Below, in pieces: positions 16,142-25,195 of a stretch of DNA of 64,000 nt (within the stretch, counting starts at the first letter, position 1; each line of letters starts with the position of its first letter). The position numbers were made by a program, and so were the translations under genes. The stretch is from NCBI RefSeq assembly GCF_013133795.1, contig NZ_JABGBN010000001.1, positions 496,001-560,000 on the forward strand, read 5' to 3'. Under the pieces are notes generated by a model that saw only the letters and a list, made by a program, of their open reading frames with translations, did not search any database and was not told where the DNA came from. Source of the stretch: Pelistega suis. Lineage in GTDB: Bacteria; Pseudomonadota; Gammaproteobacteria; Burkholderiales; Burkholderiaceae_B.

Positions 16142-17983
16142 TTATACATTTGGCAATACATCAATTTCTAATACTGATGCGTGAATACCACCGACATGGA
16201 CATTATTGGTCGCAATTTGTTTTTTGCGTGCTTGTCCTTCTGGTTCACCACTATTGGGATTGCAATCAAAGTGAGGGAAGTTACTGCCAGCAATATCTAG
16301 GCGTAAGCGATGTCCTGCTTTGAAGGTATTGCATGTCTCAAAAGGTTCAATCGTAATTTCGACGACTTTGCCTTTTTCTAACCACTTGGCTTCTGTCCAA
16401 CTCTCACGATAACGTGCTCTGAAAATACCGTCGGTGATGTTCATCGCATAGCCTTGTGGATAGTCATCACTGGGCGGGTAAACATCGACAAGTTTTGCGG
16501 TGAAGTCAGTATCAGGAGCATCACTATCTACCCATAGCTTAATTTTTACTTTACCAGCAACGACTAGATCTTCTTGAAGAGGTTCCGTTTGGAAAACTAG
16601 AATGTCTGCGCGAGCGGCAAGAGGCATATTAGTGCCATCCGTACCAAAGAAATCGGGAGACTCACGTTGATCAAAAGCACCACCAGCAAAAACAGGAAGT
16701 CCTGATGTAACTGAACCGCCAATTGTCGGAACGGGGTGACGAGGATCAGATTGGAAACATAGGGTGGCTTCTTTTGCTGACTTGCGACTTAATGACATAT
16801 CGTGTTGCAAGAACCATTGTTGGGTGGATGTGTCAGCTAATGGCCAGCTATCACCATGTACCCAATGACCACCATGTTCAATACGGCCATCTTCGTTGCG
16901 TTTGCCACTTCCCCCGCCCATGATAAAGAGTGATACAGTACCTTTGGGTGTATCGGCTGGGGTGTTGGATTTAAGATGTGTATTGAACCATTCTAAGCGA
17001 CAAGATAACCAGTCTTTATCAATGTGTTGATCAAAAGCGGCCTCATCACCAAACTCAGCATTACCACTATACGTAATATTACGATCACCATGCAACCATG
17101 GTCCCATAATTAGGCGTTGTGGTGCTTGACGACCTTCTGCTCTAAAAGCGTTAAAGTTTGATAGAGTTGTTGGCACATAAGCGTCATACCAACTCGACAT
17201 GAATAATACGGGAATATCAGGTAGGGTAGCGTAATATCCTTCAGCATAAATGCCGAGTTGTTTCCAATAATCGGTAAAGAACCCTTCTTGCCATTGTTCG
17301 AATAAATAGTTTTCATATTCGGGGTGATGGCGTAAAGGAGAATGGCCTGGTTGCCAAGGCATTTTTGCAAACCAATCACGAATATTTTCTTCGGATAGGG
17401 CGGTTTTAATCTGAGGATTTTCTTTTGCTAAAGGACTGAGAGCAGCTTGTTTAAAAGCCCATGTGGCTTGCTTTAATTCAAAAGCACCGCCTTGACGAGC
17501 GCCGCAACGGAAAGCATTGTGAAAACCACCAGAGTCTAAAACCATAGTTTTTAAGCCTGGAGGATTTAGGCAGGCAACTGCCATTTGCGTATGTGCAGCA
17601 TAGGATAAGCCCATGCTACCAATACTACCGTTGCACCAAGGTTGCGCTAAAATCCAAGCATATGTATCAAAACCATCTTCGCCTTCGCGCGTGTATTTAA
17701 TAAACTCACCTTCTGAACGATAACGTCCACGGCAGTCTTGGAAAATAACGACAAATCCTTGCTGACAAAAGGTTTTAGCCATTTCTTCTCGGCTAATTTT
17801 ATGTCCATCACGATTGATTTCTGAGCGAGAGAATGCGCTTTTATTATAAGGTGTTCGTTCGATGATAACGGGCCAAGATTGCTGTCCATCGTTTGGAAGG
17901 TAAATATCCGTCGCTAGACGTACACCATCGCGCATACTGACCATTTGATTAGCGAGTAATGTATATGATGTGTTTGTTGTCAT
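16142..17983 (-). CDS. CocE/NonD family (S15) serine hydrolase
   Basis: An alpha/beta hydrolase of 613 residues of the X-Pro dipeptidyl-peptidase S15 class, which also contains acyl-ester hydrolases such as cocaine esterase. The catalytic triad is visible: S127 in MGLSYAAH, D267 in SSWYDAYVPTT and H298 in GPWLHGD. The C-terminal jelly-roll domain (from about residue 405) includes FTAKLVDVYPP and HRLRLDIAGSNFPHFDCNPN. No signal peptide is present, so it is cytoplasmic. It is last in an IclR-YfcC-hydrolase cluster, suggesting that a substrate imported by the carrier is cleaved here. It has no obvious Shine-Dalgarno; a hairpin sits directly upstream. Confidence 0.85.
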   Translation of the reverse strand: MTTNTSYTLLANQMVSMRDGVRLATDIYLPNDGQQSWPVIIERTPYNKSAFSRSEINRDGHKISREEMAKTFCQQGFVVIFQDCRGRYRSEGEFIKYTREGEDGFDTYAWILAQPWCNGSIGSMGLSYAAHTQMAVACLNPPGLKTMVLDSGGFHNAFRCGARQGGAFELKQATWAFKQAALSPLAKENPQIKTALSEENIRDWFAKMPWQPGHSPLRHHPEYENYLFEQWQEGFFTDYWKQLGIYAEGYYATLPDIPVLFMSSWYDAYVPTTLSNFNAFRAEGRQAPQRLIMGPWLHGDRNITYSGNAEFGDEAAFDQHIDKDWLSCRLEWFNTHLKSNTPADTPKGTVSLFIMGGGSGKRNEDGRIEHGGHWVHGDSWPLADTSTQQWFLQHDMSLSRKSAKEATLCFQSDPRHPVPTIGGSVTSGLPVFAGGAFDQRESPDFFGTDGTNMPLAARADILVFQTEPLQEDLVVAGKVKIKLWVDSDAPDTDFTAKLVDVYPPSDDYPQGYAMNITDGIFRARYRESWTEAKWLEKGKVVEITIEPFETCNTFKAGHRLRLDIAGSNFPHFDCNPNSGEPEGQARKKQIATNNVHVGGIHASVLEIDVLPNV

Positions 17984-17993
17984 ATTTTAAAGA

Positions 17994-18017
17994 GGGCTAC
18001 TATTTGGGTAGTAGCCC
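17994..18017 (-). promoter_or_regulatory. Leader hairpin before the S15 hydrolase
   Basis: GGGCTACTA (17994-18002) and TAGTAGCCC (18009-18017) form a 9-bp stem with a 6-nt loop, extendable by TTTAAA pairs. It fills most of the 56-bp gap between the carrier stop and the hydrolase ATG, leaving a short run (CTCTTTAAAAT on the minus strand) without a ribosome site. It may be an attenuator or an mRNA-processing hairpin. Confidence 0.5.
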
Positions 18018-18039
18018 TTTAAATCAAATAAGGGATGAA

Positions 18040-19449
18040 TTAGTAACCGATGCTAACAGCAACAGTTAATAGAATGATAGCAGCAATGGCGAGTAAAATA
18101 ATCAAAGGCCATACATAGCGAGCCCATTGACCCCAACCAATTTGTGCTGTGGCTAAGAAGATTAATAGACCACTTGATGTTGGTGTGATTACATTCGTTA
18201 AACCATTACCCATTAAGAATGCAAGGATAGTGGTTTGAGGTGATACTCCCGATAATTGACCGACTGGTCCCATGATTGGCATAGTTACTGCAGCTTGACC
18301 CGATGTTGATGGAATAGCGATGTCTAAGATGAGTTGAGAGATAAACATGCTGTATGTGGCAACATAAGGGCTAGACTCACCTACTAAAGATACAAGGTAG
18401 TAAATGATGGTATCAAGCACTTTACCTTTATCAAGTACAATGGCAACTGCAGTCGCTAGACCAATTAATACCGCAGCGATTAATACTTTTTTCATGCCTG
18501 AAACAAAAGCATCGGCTGCCTCTCCTGGACTAAAGCGCGCAATAGCTGCAAATACAATGCTTAAGAACATATAGTAAGCAGAGAGCGAGCTGCTTTTCCA
18601 TTTCCAAGTGTGAGAAGCGTAAACCAGGAAGATAATACCAGCCACGAGAACCAAAATCATCGCAAAGTGTTGACCAGAAAGTGGTTTGCTATCGAATTCA
18701 ATTTTTTGTGTTGATACGCCATTCGCAATTTCTTGACGTACGCGCCACATAAGGAAGGCGATACATAGCCCCATCATGACGAAGTAAGTGGCAACGCGCA
18801 TACTTAAACCACTGAACACAGGTAGACCTAATAGTGGTTGAGCGACTGAAAGTGCATAGGGATTAGTAATAGAAGCAAGATAACCGACTTTCACAGCTAA
18901 AGTAACAATCGCTAAGCCTAGAATGGAGCTAAAACCTAAACGGGTAGTTAGGGCGATTACCATAGGGATAACTAAAAGATATTCTTTGGCTAACCCCATG
19001 AAGGTACTGCCAGCTGAGAAAATTAACATCAATACGGGAATGAGGATATAAATATTTCCTTTGGTGAGTCCGAGTGCTCGTTCTAGGCCTGCTTCAATCG
19101 CACCGCTTTTATTCAAGATACCAAACATCCCGCCGATAAAAAGTACCATAAAAATGAGTCCGCTTTGTTTAGCAATACCTTCAGGTACGGCTTGTAGCAT
19201 ATCGGCGATACCAGCAGGTGCAGCTTGACCTTTTGGTGTTTCTACAAGACCAGAGGCAACGATATTGGCAGCTTCAATAGGTTTTTCAATTTGAGCATAA
19301 CTACCGGGAACAACGAGTTTGCCATCACGTTGATATTGACCGGATGGAAGAAAGAACGTTAGAAGTGTCGCAATGATTACGATGAGTAGCATAATAATCA
19401 CGGGATTATTCAACGAGCTTTTTTTCTTTTCTGCTGTGGCTTCTGCCAT
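18040..19449 (-). CDS. YfcC-family (DcuC-like) inner-membrane carrier
   Basis: Polytopic membrane protein of 469 residues with about 12 helices. The N-terminus has a short charged cytoplasmic stretch, then helix VIIMLLIVIIATLLTFFLPS followed by GQYQRDG. Repeated re-entrant-type segments such as DIAIPSTSGQAAVTMPIMGP and NVITPTSSG are characteristic of the YfcC/C4-dicarboxylate-carrier-like family (PF03606 by recollection). The substrate is unknown; amino acids, peptides or dicarboxylates are possible. It lies between an IclR regulator and a hydrolase, all in the same direction. AGGAGAG precedes the ATG. Confidence 0.8.
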   Translation of the reverse strand: MAEATAEKKKSSLNNPVIIMLLIVIIATLLTFFLPSGQYQRDGKLVVPGSYAQIEKPIEAANIVASGLVETPKGQAAPAGIADMLQAVPEGIAKQSGLIFMVLFIGGMFGILNKSGAIEAGLERALGLTKGNIYILIPVLMLIFSAGSTFMGLAKEYLLVIPMVIALTTRLGFSSILGLAIVTLAVKVGYLASITNPYALSVAQPLLGLPVFSGLSMRVATYFVMMGLCIAFLMWRVRQEIANGVSTQKIEFDSKPLSGQHFAMILVLVAGIIFLVYASHTWKWKSSSLSAYYMFLSIVFAAIARFSPGEAADAFVSGMKKVLIAAVLIGLATAVAIVLDKGKVLDTIIYYLVSLVGESSPYVATYSMFISQLILDIAIPSTSGQAAVTMPIMGPVGQLSGVSPQTTILAFLMGNGLTNVITPTSSGLLIFLATAQIGWGQWARYVWPLIILLAIAAIILLTVAVSIGY

Positions 19450-19520
19450 GATACTCTCCTGAGTAAAGATTGATTTATAAGATAGATAAAAAGTTTGGGG
19501 TAAATGATTTGTGATATAGA

Positions 19521-20255
19521 TTAAATAGGTATCCCACCAAGACGTATAAAAAGAGTGTCTCTAGCGGCTACAAGACGATTGAGAATAAGTTGGATTCGCT
19601 CCTGTGGCATACGACTAATGGGGGCGCTTAAGCTTAAACAGGCAATGCATTGTTTTTGTGCGTCGTAGAGAGGAATGGCGACAGCGCAGACTCCCTCAGT
19701 TAAGTCGCCATTAGATACGTAGAAACCCTGGTGTTGAATTTGCTGTATTTTGTCTTGTAGGAGTAGCGTTTGCTCTGCTGAGAGGTTGCTAAAGAACTTA
19801 TCTTGCGTAGATGCTGATGCAAACGCTAAAAGAATTTTTCCTGCAGCACCAGCGCCCAAAGGGCGACGATTGCCTGCCTCGCTACGTACTTGTAATGGTT
19901 GTGAAGAAACGCGACGCCACACCTGAACAATTTCTAAGTTTTCTCGAATGCGGATTTGTAGATTTTCATTAAACTCGGTAACAAGAGGTTCAATAATGGA
20001 CTCGGCAATATTGAGCCAATTGGATTGTGATTTTGCGATATGACCTAGTGTCAGCAATTGATGGCCTAATTGGTATGAGCTATCGTCATTTTGAATGACA
20101 AAATGATGTTCGGCCAAGGTACAGAGCATACGGTAAGCACGTGATTTATTGAGTCCGCTAAGACGCGATAGTTCACTTAAGCCAGTGCAAGGATTATCTG
20201 CGACGACTTGTAGTAAATGAAGTGCTTGAGATAGGCTGTCAATTTTAGTTGTCAT
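19521..20255 (-). CDS. IclR-family transcriptional regulator
   Basis: A 244-residue regulator. Residues 1-70 form the winged helix-turn-helix (LSELSRLSGLNKSRAYRMLC). The remainder is the effector-binding domain, with GAAGKILLAFAS and GVCAVAIPLYDAQKQ. It is first gene of the cluster with the YfcC carrier and S15 hydrolase, so it probably controls them and itself in response to the substrate or product. A palindromic operator candidate lies directly upstream (20271-20298). Confidence 0.9.
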   Translation of the reverse strand: MTTKIDSLSQALHLLQVVADNPCTGLSELSRLSGLNKSRAYRMLCTLAEHHFVIQNDDSSYQLGHQLLTLGHIAKSQSNWLNIAESIIEPLVTEFNENLQIRIRENLEIVQVWRRVSSQPLQVRSEAGNRRPLGAGAAGKILLAFASASTQDKFFSNLSAEQTLLLQDKIQQIQHQGFYVSNGDLTEGVCAVAIPLYDAQKQCIACLSLSAPISRMPQERIQLILNRLVAARDTLFIRLGGIPI

Positions 20256-20270
20256 GTTTGGTTTTCCTAT

Positions 20271-20298
20271 TAAACCGATAGTTTATTTAATAAACCGA
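20271..20298 (-). promoter_or_regulatory. Candidate IclR operator
   Basis: The perfect palindrome GTTTATTTAATAAAC (20281-20295) is overlapped by two direct copies of TAAACCGAT (20271-20279 and 20291-20299). It is 16 bp upstream of the IclR start codon, where an autoregulatory site is expected. The remaining 20300-20550 is AT-rich with no gene. Confidence 0.5.
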
Positions 20299-20469
20299 TT
20301 AAGTCTATTTTAATAAAGAATGTAAAGAAATAGAAATATTTTTTTGAGAATCCTAGGGTAAATACTAGGTGTCGTCAGATGGCAAATGAAAAAAATTGTA
20401 TTATTGCTACATGTTTTGTAACAGAATAAAATAAAAAACTGAAATTTATCGAAATTATTTTTTAGGAAT

Positions 20470-20499
20470 TTCAAAATTTCTTAGCTAAAGTGGTACAAT
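20470..20499 (+). promoter_or_regulatory. Candidate nuo operon promoter (extended -10)
   Basis: TGGTACAAT (20491-20499) is an extended -10 element; TTCAAA (20470-20475) at 18-bp spacing could be a weak -35. It is the only good promoter-like sequence in the 295 bp before nuoA. The transcript would have a leader of about 45 nt. Confidence 0.45.
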
Positions 20500-20550
20500 C
20501 TACAAGTTTAAACTTTATCTTTATCCCTTAAATTTTAGGCGGCGCTAAAC

Positions 20551-20910
20551 ATGAATGTTGCTGAATATTTACCAGTGTTACTGTTTATCCTTGTGGCCAC
20601 AGGGTTAGGCTGTTTTTTATTGTTTGCAGGGTCGTTCTTAGGTCCTCGCAAACCAGGTGGCGAAAAGGATTCTCCTTATGAGTGCGGTTTTGAAGCTTTC
20701 GAAGACGCACGTATGCGTTTTGATGTGCGTTACTACCTAGTGGCTATTCTTTTTATCCTTTTTGATTTGGAATTGGCATTTTTATTTCCATGGGCAATTG
20801 CTAATGGTCATGTCGGTATCGTTGGCTTTGCGACGGCGATGTTATTCCTTGTGATTTTGACTGCTGGTTTTATTTACGAGTGGAAAAAAGGTGCGTTGGA
20901 CTGGGATTAA
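20551..20910 (+). CDS. nuoA: NADH-quinone oxidoreductase subunit A
   Basis: Small membrane subunit of respiratory complex I, 119 residues with three helices. The conserved loop [20 protein letters not shown] is diagnostic, followed by [20 protein letters not shown]. It opens a 14-gene operon (A-N) on the plus strand. Confidence 0.97.
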   Translation: MNVAEYLPVLLFILVATGLGCFLLFAGSFLGPRKPGGEKDSPYECGFEAFEDARMRFDVRYYLVAILFILFDLELAFLFPWAIANGHVGIVGFATAMLFLVILTAGFIYEWKKGALDWD

Positions 20911-20932
20911 TCTTTTCTAAGTGAAGCAAATT

Positions 20933-21412
20933 ATGGAAGAACAATTAAGTAACAAAGGTTTTCTCGTCACTAGCACGGATGCCGTGATGAACTGGGTTAA
21001 GACTGGTTCTATGTGGCCGATGACGTTTGGTTTGGCCTGTTGTGCAGTTGAGATGATGCATGCAGGTGCGGCACGTTATGACTTGGACCAATTTGGTATT
21101 ATTTTCCGTCCTAGTCCACGTCAGTCAGATGTGATGATTGTAGCTGGGACATTGTGCAATAAGATGGCGCCTGCATTGCGCAAGGTTTATGATCAGATGG
21201 CAGAGCCTCGTTGGGTGGTTTCAATGGGTTCCTGTGCTAATGGTGGTGGTTATTATCACTACTCTTATTCGGTTGTTCGTGGCTGTGATCGCGTTGTGCC
21301 AGTTGATATTTATGTGCCGGGCTGTCCGCCGACAGCGGAAGCGCTGGTTTATGGTTTGTTGCAATTGCAAAATAAAATTCGTCGTACTAATACAATTGCT
21401 CGAGAAGCATAG
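20933..21412 (+). CDS. nuoB: NADH-quinone oxidoreductase subunit B (N2 cluster)
   Basis: Peripheral-arm subunit carrying the terminal 4Fe-4S cluster N2, 159 residues. The ligands are C36, C37 (LACCAVEMM), C101 (MGSCANGGG) and C131 ([10 protein letters not shown]). I chose the ATG at 20933 rather than the in-frame GTG at 20921, because the standard protein begins close to [10 protein letters not shown] and a purine-rich stretch (GTGAAG) then serves as ribosome site. Confidence 0.96.
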   Translation: MEEQLSNKGFLVTSTDAVMNWVKTGSMWPMTFGLACCAVEMMHAGAARYDLDQFGIIFRPSPRQSDVMIVAGTLCNKMAPALRKVYDQMAEPRWVVSMGSCANGGGYYHYSYSVVRGCDRVVPVDIYVPGCPPTAEALVYGLLQLQNKIRRTNTIAREA

Positions 21413-21442
21413 TATTAGAGGGCTTACTTATACGGTATCAAT

Positions 21443-22051
21443 ATGACGCGTTTAGAAACTCTTAAAAAAAATCTGCTTGAGCGCCTAGGGGACACATTCC
21501 CTATGGTTGAGCAGTGTGGTGAAATCACCTTAGAAATTCCTGCCGAACAGTGGGTAAAAGTCTGTACTAGTTTACGCGATGATCCGCTGCTGGCGTTTGA
21601 TGTCGCGGTTGATTTGGCAGGTGTGGACTATTCCACTTATGGCTTACCAGGTAATGGTCCTAAAGTGCCTTTTTCGGGGCGCTTTGCTGCAGTAGTTCAT
21701 CTATTGTCGGTTAAACATAACTGGCGTTTACGTGTGCGTACGTTTGCGCAAAATGACGATATGCCTATATTGCCAACATTATTTGAGGTATGGCCAAGTT
21801 TAGGTTGGTTCGAGCGAGAAGCTTTTGATATGTTTGGTATTATCTTTGAAGGGCATCCAGATTTACGTCGTATCCTCACCGATTATGGCTTTATTGGGCA
21901 TCCTTTCCGTAAAGACTTCCCCTTATCGGGTTATGTTGAAATGCGCTATGACGAAGAAACTCAGCGCGTTGTTTATCAACCAGTTACTATCGAGCCTCGA
22001 GAGATTACTCCGCGCGTTATTCGTGAAGAAGGCTATGGAGCGGGGCGTTAA
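21443..22051 (+). CDS. nuoC: NADH-quinone oxidoreductase subunit C
   Basis: Complex I 30-kDa-type subunit, 202 residues. The signature region [20 protein letters not shown] followed by [11 protein letters not shown] and [14 protein letters not shown] is complete. It is separate from NuoD, unlike the fused NuoCD of enterobacteria. Two bases separate it from nuoD. Confidence 0.97.
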   Translation: MTRLETLKKNLLERLGDTFPMVEQCGEITLEIPAEQWVKVCTSLRDDPLLAFDVAVDLAGVDYSTYGLPGNGPKVPFSGRFAAVVHLLSVKHNWRLRVRTFAQNDDMPILPTLFEVWPSLGWFEREAFDMFGIIFEGHPDLRRILTDYGFIGHPFRKDFPLSGYVEMRYDEETQRVVYQPVTIEPREITPRVIREEGYGAGR

Positions 22052-22053
22052 TT

Positions 22054-23310
22054 ATGTCAGATATTAAAAGCTATACCCTTAACTTCGGTCCTCAGCACCC
22101 TGCAGCGCATGGTGTGTTACGTTTGATTCTTGAATTAAATGGTGAGGTGATTCAGCGCGCTGATCCTCATATTGGTTTATTACACCGTGGTACTGAGAAA
22201 TTAGCAGAGCATAAAACTTTCTTACAAGCATTACCTTATATGGATCGTTTGGATTACGTATCTATGTTAAGCAATGAGCATGCTTACGTAATGGCAATTG
22301 AGCGCCTAATGGGTATCGAAGTGCCATTGCGTGCGCAGTATATTCGTGTGATGTTTGATGAGATTACGCGTATTCTTAATCACTTGATGAGTGTGGGTAC
22401 GCATGCGCTTGACGTGGGTGCGATGGCAGTGATGTTATATGCATTCCGTGAGCGTGAGGATTTAATGGACTGTTATGAGGCGGTATCTGGCGCACGTATG
22501 CATGCAGCTTACTATCGTCCGGGTGGCGTATATCGTGATTTGCCTGATACGATGCCTAAACACGAGATTGATTCGAAATACCGTAGCGTGCGTGAGATGA
22601 AACGCCTTAATGCGAATCGCGAAGGCTCTTTGTTAGACTTTATTGAAGACTTTACAAAACGTTTCCCTAAATGTGTTGATGAATACGAAACGTTGTTGAC
22701 GGATAACCGTATTTGGAAACAGCGTTTAGTAGGTATCGGTGTTGTCGAACCAGAACGTGCTAAAGCCTTAGGTTTCTCAGGTGTGATGTTACGTGGTTCA
22801 GGTATTGAGTGGGACTTACGTCGCAAACAACCATACGAAGTCTATGACCGATTGGAGTTTAATGTACCGGTTGGTGTTAATGGTGACTGTTACGACCGCT
22901 ATCTTGTGCGTATCGCAGAAATGCGTGAAAGTAATCGCATCATTGCGCAATGTGTGCATTGGCTAAAAAATAATCCAGGTCCTGTTATTACGGATAATCA
23001 CAAGGTGGCTCCACCCAAACGAGTGGATATGAAAACAGGTATGGAAGACTTAATTCACCACTTCAAACTCTTTACAGAGGGGTACCCTGTTCCTGCGGGT
23101 GAAGTGTATTCAGCCGTAGAGCATCCAAAGGGTGAGTTTGGTATTTACATGGTATCTGATGGTGCGAATAAACCGTATCGTTTAAAAATCCGTGCGCCGG
23201 GGTTTGTGCATTTGCAATCACTAGACGAAATGTCTCGTGGTCATATGTTGGCGGATGCAGTGACCATTATTGGTACACAAGATATCGTGTTTGGTGAAAT
23301 TGACCGCTAA
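22054..23310 (+). CDS. nuoD: NADH-quinone oxidoreductase subunit D
   Basis: The 49-kDa-type subunit (418 residues) that lines the quinone pocket next to cluster N2. It starts with [20 protein letters not shown], where the two histidines near the quinone head group lie. The central [19 protein letters not shown] and the C-terminal [10 protein letters not shown]-like ending ([11 protein letters not shown]) are typical. The length is normal. Confidence 0.98.
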   Translation: MSDIKSYTLNFGPQHPAAHGVLRLILELNGEVIQRADPHIGLLHRGTEKLAEHKTFLQALPYMDRLDYVSMLSNEHAYVMAIERLMGIEVPLRAQYIRVMFDEITRILNHLMSVGTHALDVGAMAVMLYAFREREDLMDCYEAVSGARMHAAYYRPGGVYRDLPDTMPKHEIDSKYRSVREMKRLNANREGSLLDFIEDFTKRFPKCVDEYETLLTDNRIWKQRLVGIGVVEPERAKALGFSGVMLRGSGIEWDLRRKQPYEVYDRLEFNVPVGVNGDCYDRYLVRIAEMRESNRIIAQCVHWLKNNPGPVITDNHKVAPPKRVDMKTGMEDLIHHFKLFTEGYPVPAGEVYSAVEHPKGEFGIYMVSDGANKPYRLKIRAPGFVHLQSLDEMSRGHMLADAVTIIGTQDIVFGEIDR

Positions 23311-23339
23311 TTTAGTGGTTATTAATTGGAACAATAACT

Positions 23340-23831
23340 ATGTTGCTTTCAGAACAGGCTTATAAATTGATTGATGTAGAGTTGGCAAAATATCCTGCTG
23401 ACCAACGTCAGTCTGCTGTCATGTCAGCGTTGCGTATTGCGCAAACTGAAAAGGGCTGGGTCTCTGCGGAGATTATTGATGATATAGCGAAGTACATTGG
23501 TATGCCACCTATTGCGGTACAAGAGGTAGCGACTTTCTACAATATGTATGATTTAAAACCAATGGGTCGCTTTAAAGTGACTGTATGTACAAACTTACCC
23601 TGTGCATTACGTGATGGCGAAAAAACACTAGACTACCTAAAAGAACAATTAGGTATTGATGTAAACGAAACCACCGCAGATGGTCTTATTACACTTAAAG
23701 AAGGCGAGTGTATGGGTGCTTGTGGTGATGCACCAGTTTTACTTGTTAATAATCATCATATGTGCGTACGCATGTCGAAAGAGCGTATCGATGAAATGTT
23801 GGCGGACATTCGCAAAGAGGGGCAAGCATGA
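23340..23831 (+). CDS. nuoE: NADH-quinone oxidoreductase subunit E
   Basis: The 24-kDa-type subunit with a thioredoxin-like 2Fe-2S cluster (N1a), 163 residues. Cluster ligands C83, C88, C124 and C128 sit in [12 protein letters not shown] and [12 protein letters not shown]. The N-terminal helical domain includes [19 protein letters not shown]. The last bases overlap nuoF (ATGA). Confidence 0.97.
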   Translation: MLLSEQAYKLIDVELAKYPADQRQSAVMSALRIAQTEKGWVSAEIIDDIAKYIGMPPIAVQEVATFYNMYDLKPMGRFKVTVCTNLPCALRDGEKTLDYLKEQLGIDVNETTADGLITLKEGECMGACGDAPVLLVNNHHMCVRMSKERIDEMLADIRKEGQA

Positions 23832-25186
23832 GTTTTCTAGGTAAATACTCTCAAGGCTTGGTACCTAATCCAGGTAATGATTTAGCGACAAGCATGGCTT
23901 TGCATGGTCGTCATATTAAACCGCAAATTTTAGCGGATTTAAATGGCGATAATTGGCATATTGAGGACTATATCAAACGTGGTGGTTACGAGGCTTTACG
24001 TAAGATTTTATCGACAGGCATGACACAGGAAGCTGTGATTGCTGAGGTCAAGGCATCTGGTTTACGTGGTCGTGGTGGTGCAGGCTTCCCCACAGGATTA
24101 AAGTGGAGTTTTATGCCACGTTCTTTCCCTGGTCAAAAATATATCGTTTGTAACTCAGACGAGGGTGAACCGGGTACTTTTAAAGATCGTGATATCTTGC
24201 GTTTTAATCCTCATGCAGTCATTGAAGGCATGATTATTGCGGGTTATGCGATGGGCGTGAGCGCTGGCTATAACTATATTCACGGTGAAATTTTTGAAAT
24301 TTATCAGCGTTTTGAAGAGGCATTATCAGAAGCGCGAGCAGCGGGTTTCTTGGGTGATAATATCCTCGGTACTGATTTTAGCTTCCAGTTAAATGCTCAC
24401 CATGGTTATGGTGCGTATATTTGTGGTGAAGAGACGGGTCTTTTAGAGTCCCTCGAAGGTAAAAAAGGTCAGCCACGCTTCAAGCCGCCGTTCCCTGCAA
24501 GCTTTGGTCTTTATGGTAAGCCAACCACGATTAATAATACCGAGACATTTGCTGCAGTTCCTTGGATTATCCGCAATGGCGGACAAGCGTATGCGGATGT
24601 CGGTATTCCTAATAATGGTGGTACAAAATTATTCTCAATTTCGGGGGATGTAGAGCGTCCGGGGACGTATGAGATTCCATTAGGTACGCCGTTTTCAACT
24701 TTATTGGAGTTGGCGGGTGGTATGCGTGATGGTAGCAAGTTAAAAGCCGTTATTCCTGGTGGTTCGAGTGCACCAGTGATTCCAGGCAATATCATGATGG
24801 ATCTCACCATGGACTATGACTCAATCTCAAAAGCGGGATCGATGTTGGGTTCTGGTGCTGTTATTGTGATGAATGATACACGTTGTATGGTGAAATCTTT
24901 ACTACGTTTATCGTATTTCTATTACGAAGAGAGCTGTGGACAATGTACACCTTGTCGCGAGGGTACAGGTTGGTTATACCGCGTTGTTAATCGTATTGAG
25001 CATGGTCAAGGTCGTCAAGAAGACTTGGATATGTTGGACAATATTGCAGGTAACATCATGGGGCGCACTATTTGTGCCTTGGGTGATGCTGCCGCTATGC
25101 CAGTACGTGGTTTCTTAAAACATTACCGTGATGAATTCGCTTACCACATTGAAAATAAAAAATGTGTGGTGGCTCCATATAAATAG
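23828..25186 (+). CDS. nuoF: NADH-quinone oxidoreductase subunit F (NADH/FMN)
   Basis: The 51-kDa-type subunit (452 residues) that binds NADH, FMN and cluster N3. The nucleotide-binding glycine-rich motif is [15 protein letters not shown]. The FMN site is [17 protein letters not shown]. The N3 ligands are in [15 protein letters not shown], with the fourth in [11 protein letters not shown]. It overlaps nuoE by four bases. Confidence 0.98.
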   Translation: MSFLGKYSQGLVPNPGNDLATSMALHGRHIKPQILADLNGDNWHIEDYIKRGGYEALRKILSTGMTQEAVIAEVKASGLRGRGGAGFPTGLKWSFMPRSFPGQKYIVCNSDEGEPGTFKDRDILRFNPHAVIEGMIIAGYAMGVSAGYNYIHGEIFEIYQRFEEALSEARAAGFLGDNILGTDFSFQLNAHHGYGAYICGEETGLLESLEGKKGQPRFKPPFPASFGLYGKPTTINNTETFAAVPWIIRNGGQAYADVGIPNNGGTKLFSISGDVERPGTYEIPLGTPFSTLLELAGGMRDGSKLKAVIPGGSSAPVIPGNIMMDLTMDYDSISKAGSMLGSGAVIVMNDTRCMVKSLLRLSYFYYEESCGQCTPCREGTGWLYRVVNRIEHGQGRQEDLDMLDNIAGNIMGRTICALGDAAAMPVRGFLKHYRDEFAYHIENKKCVVAPYK

Positions 25187-25195
25187 GTCAGAATA

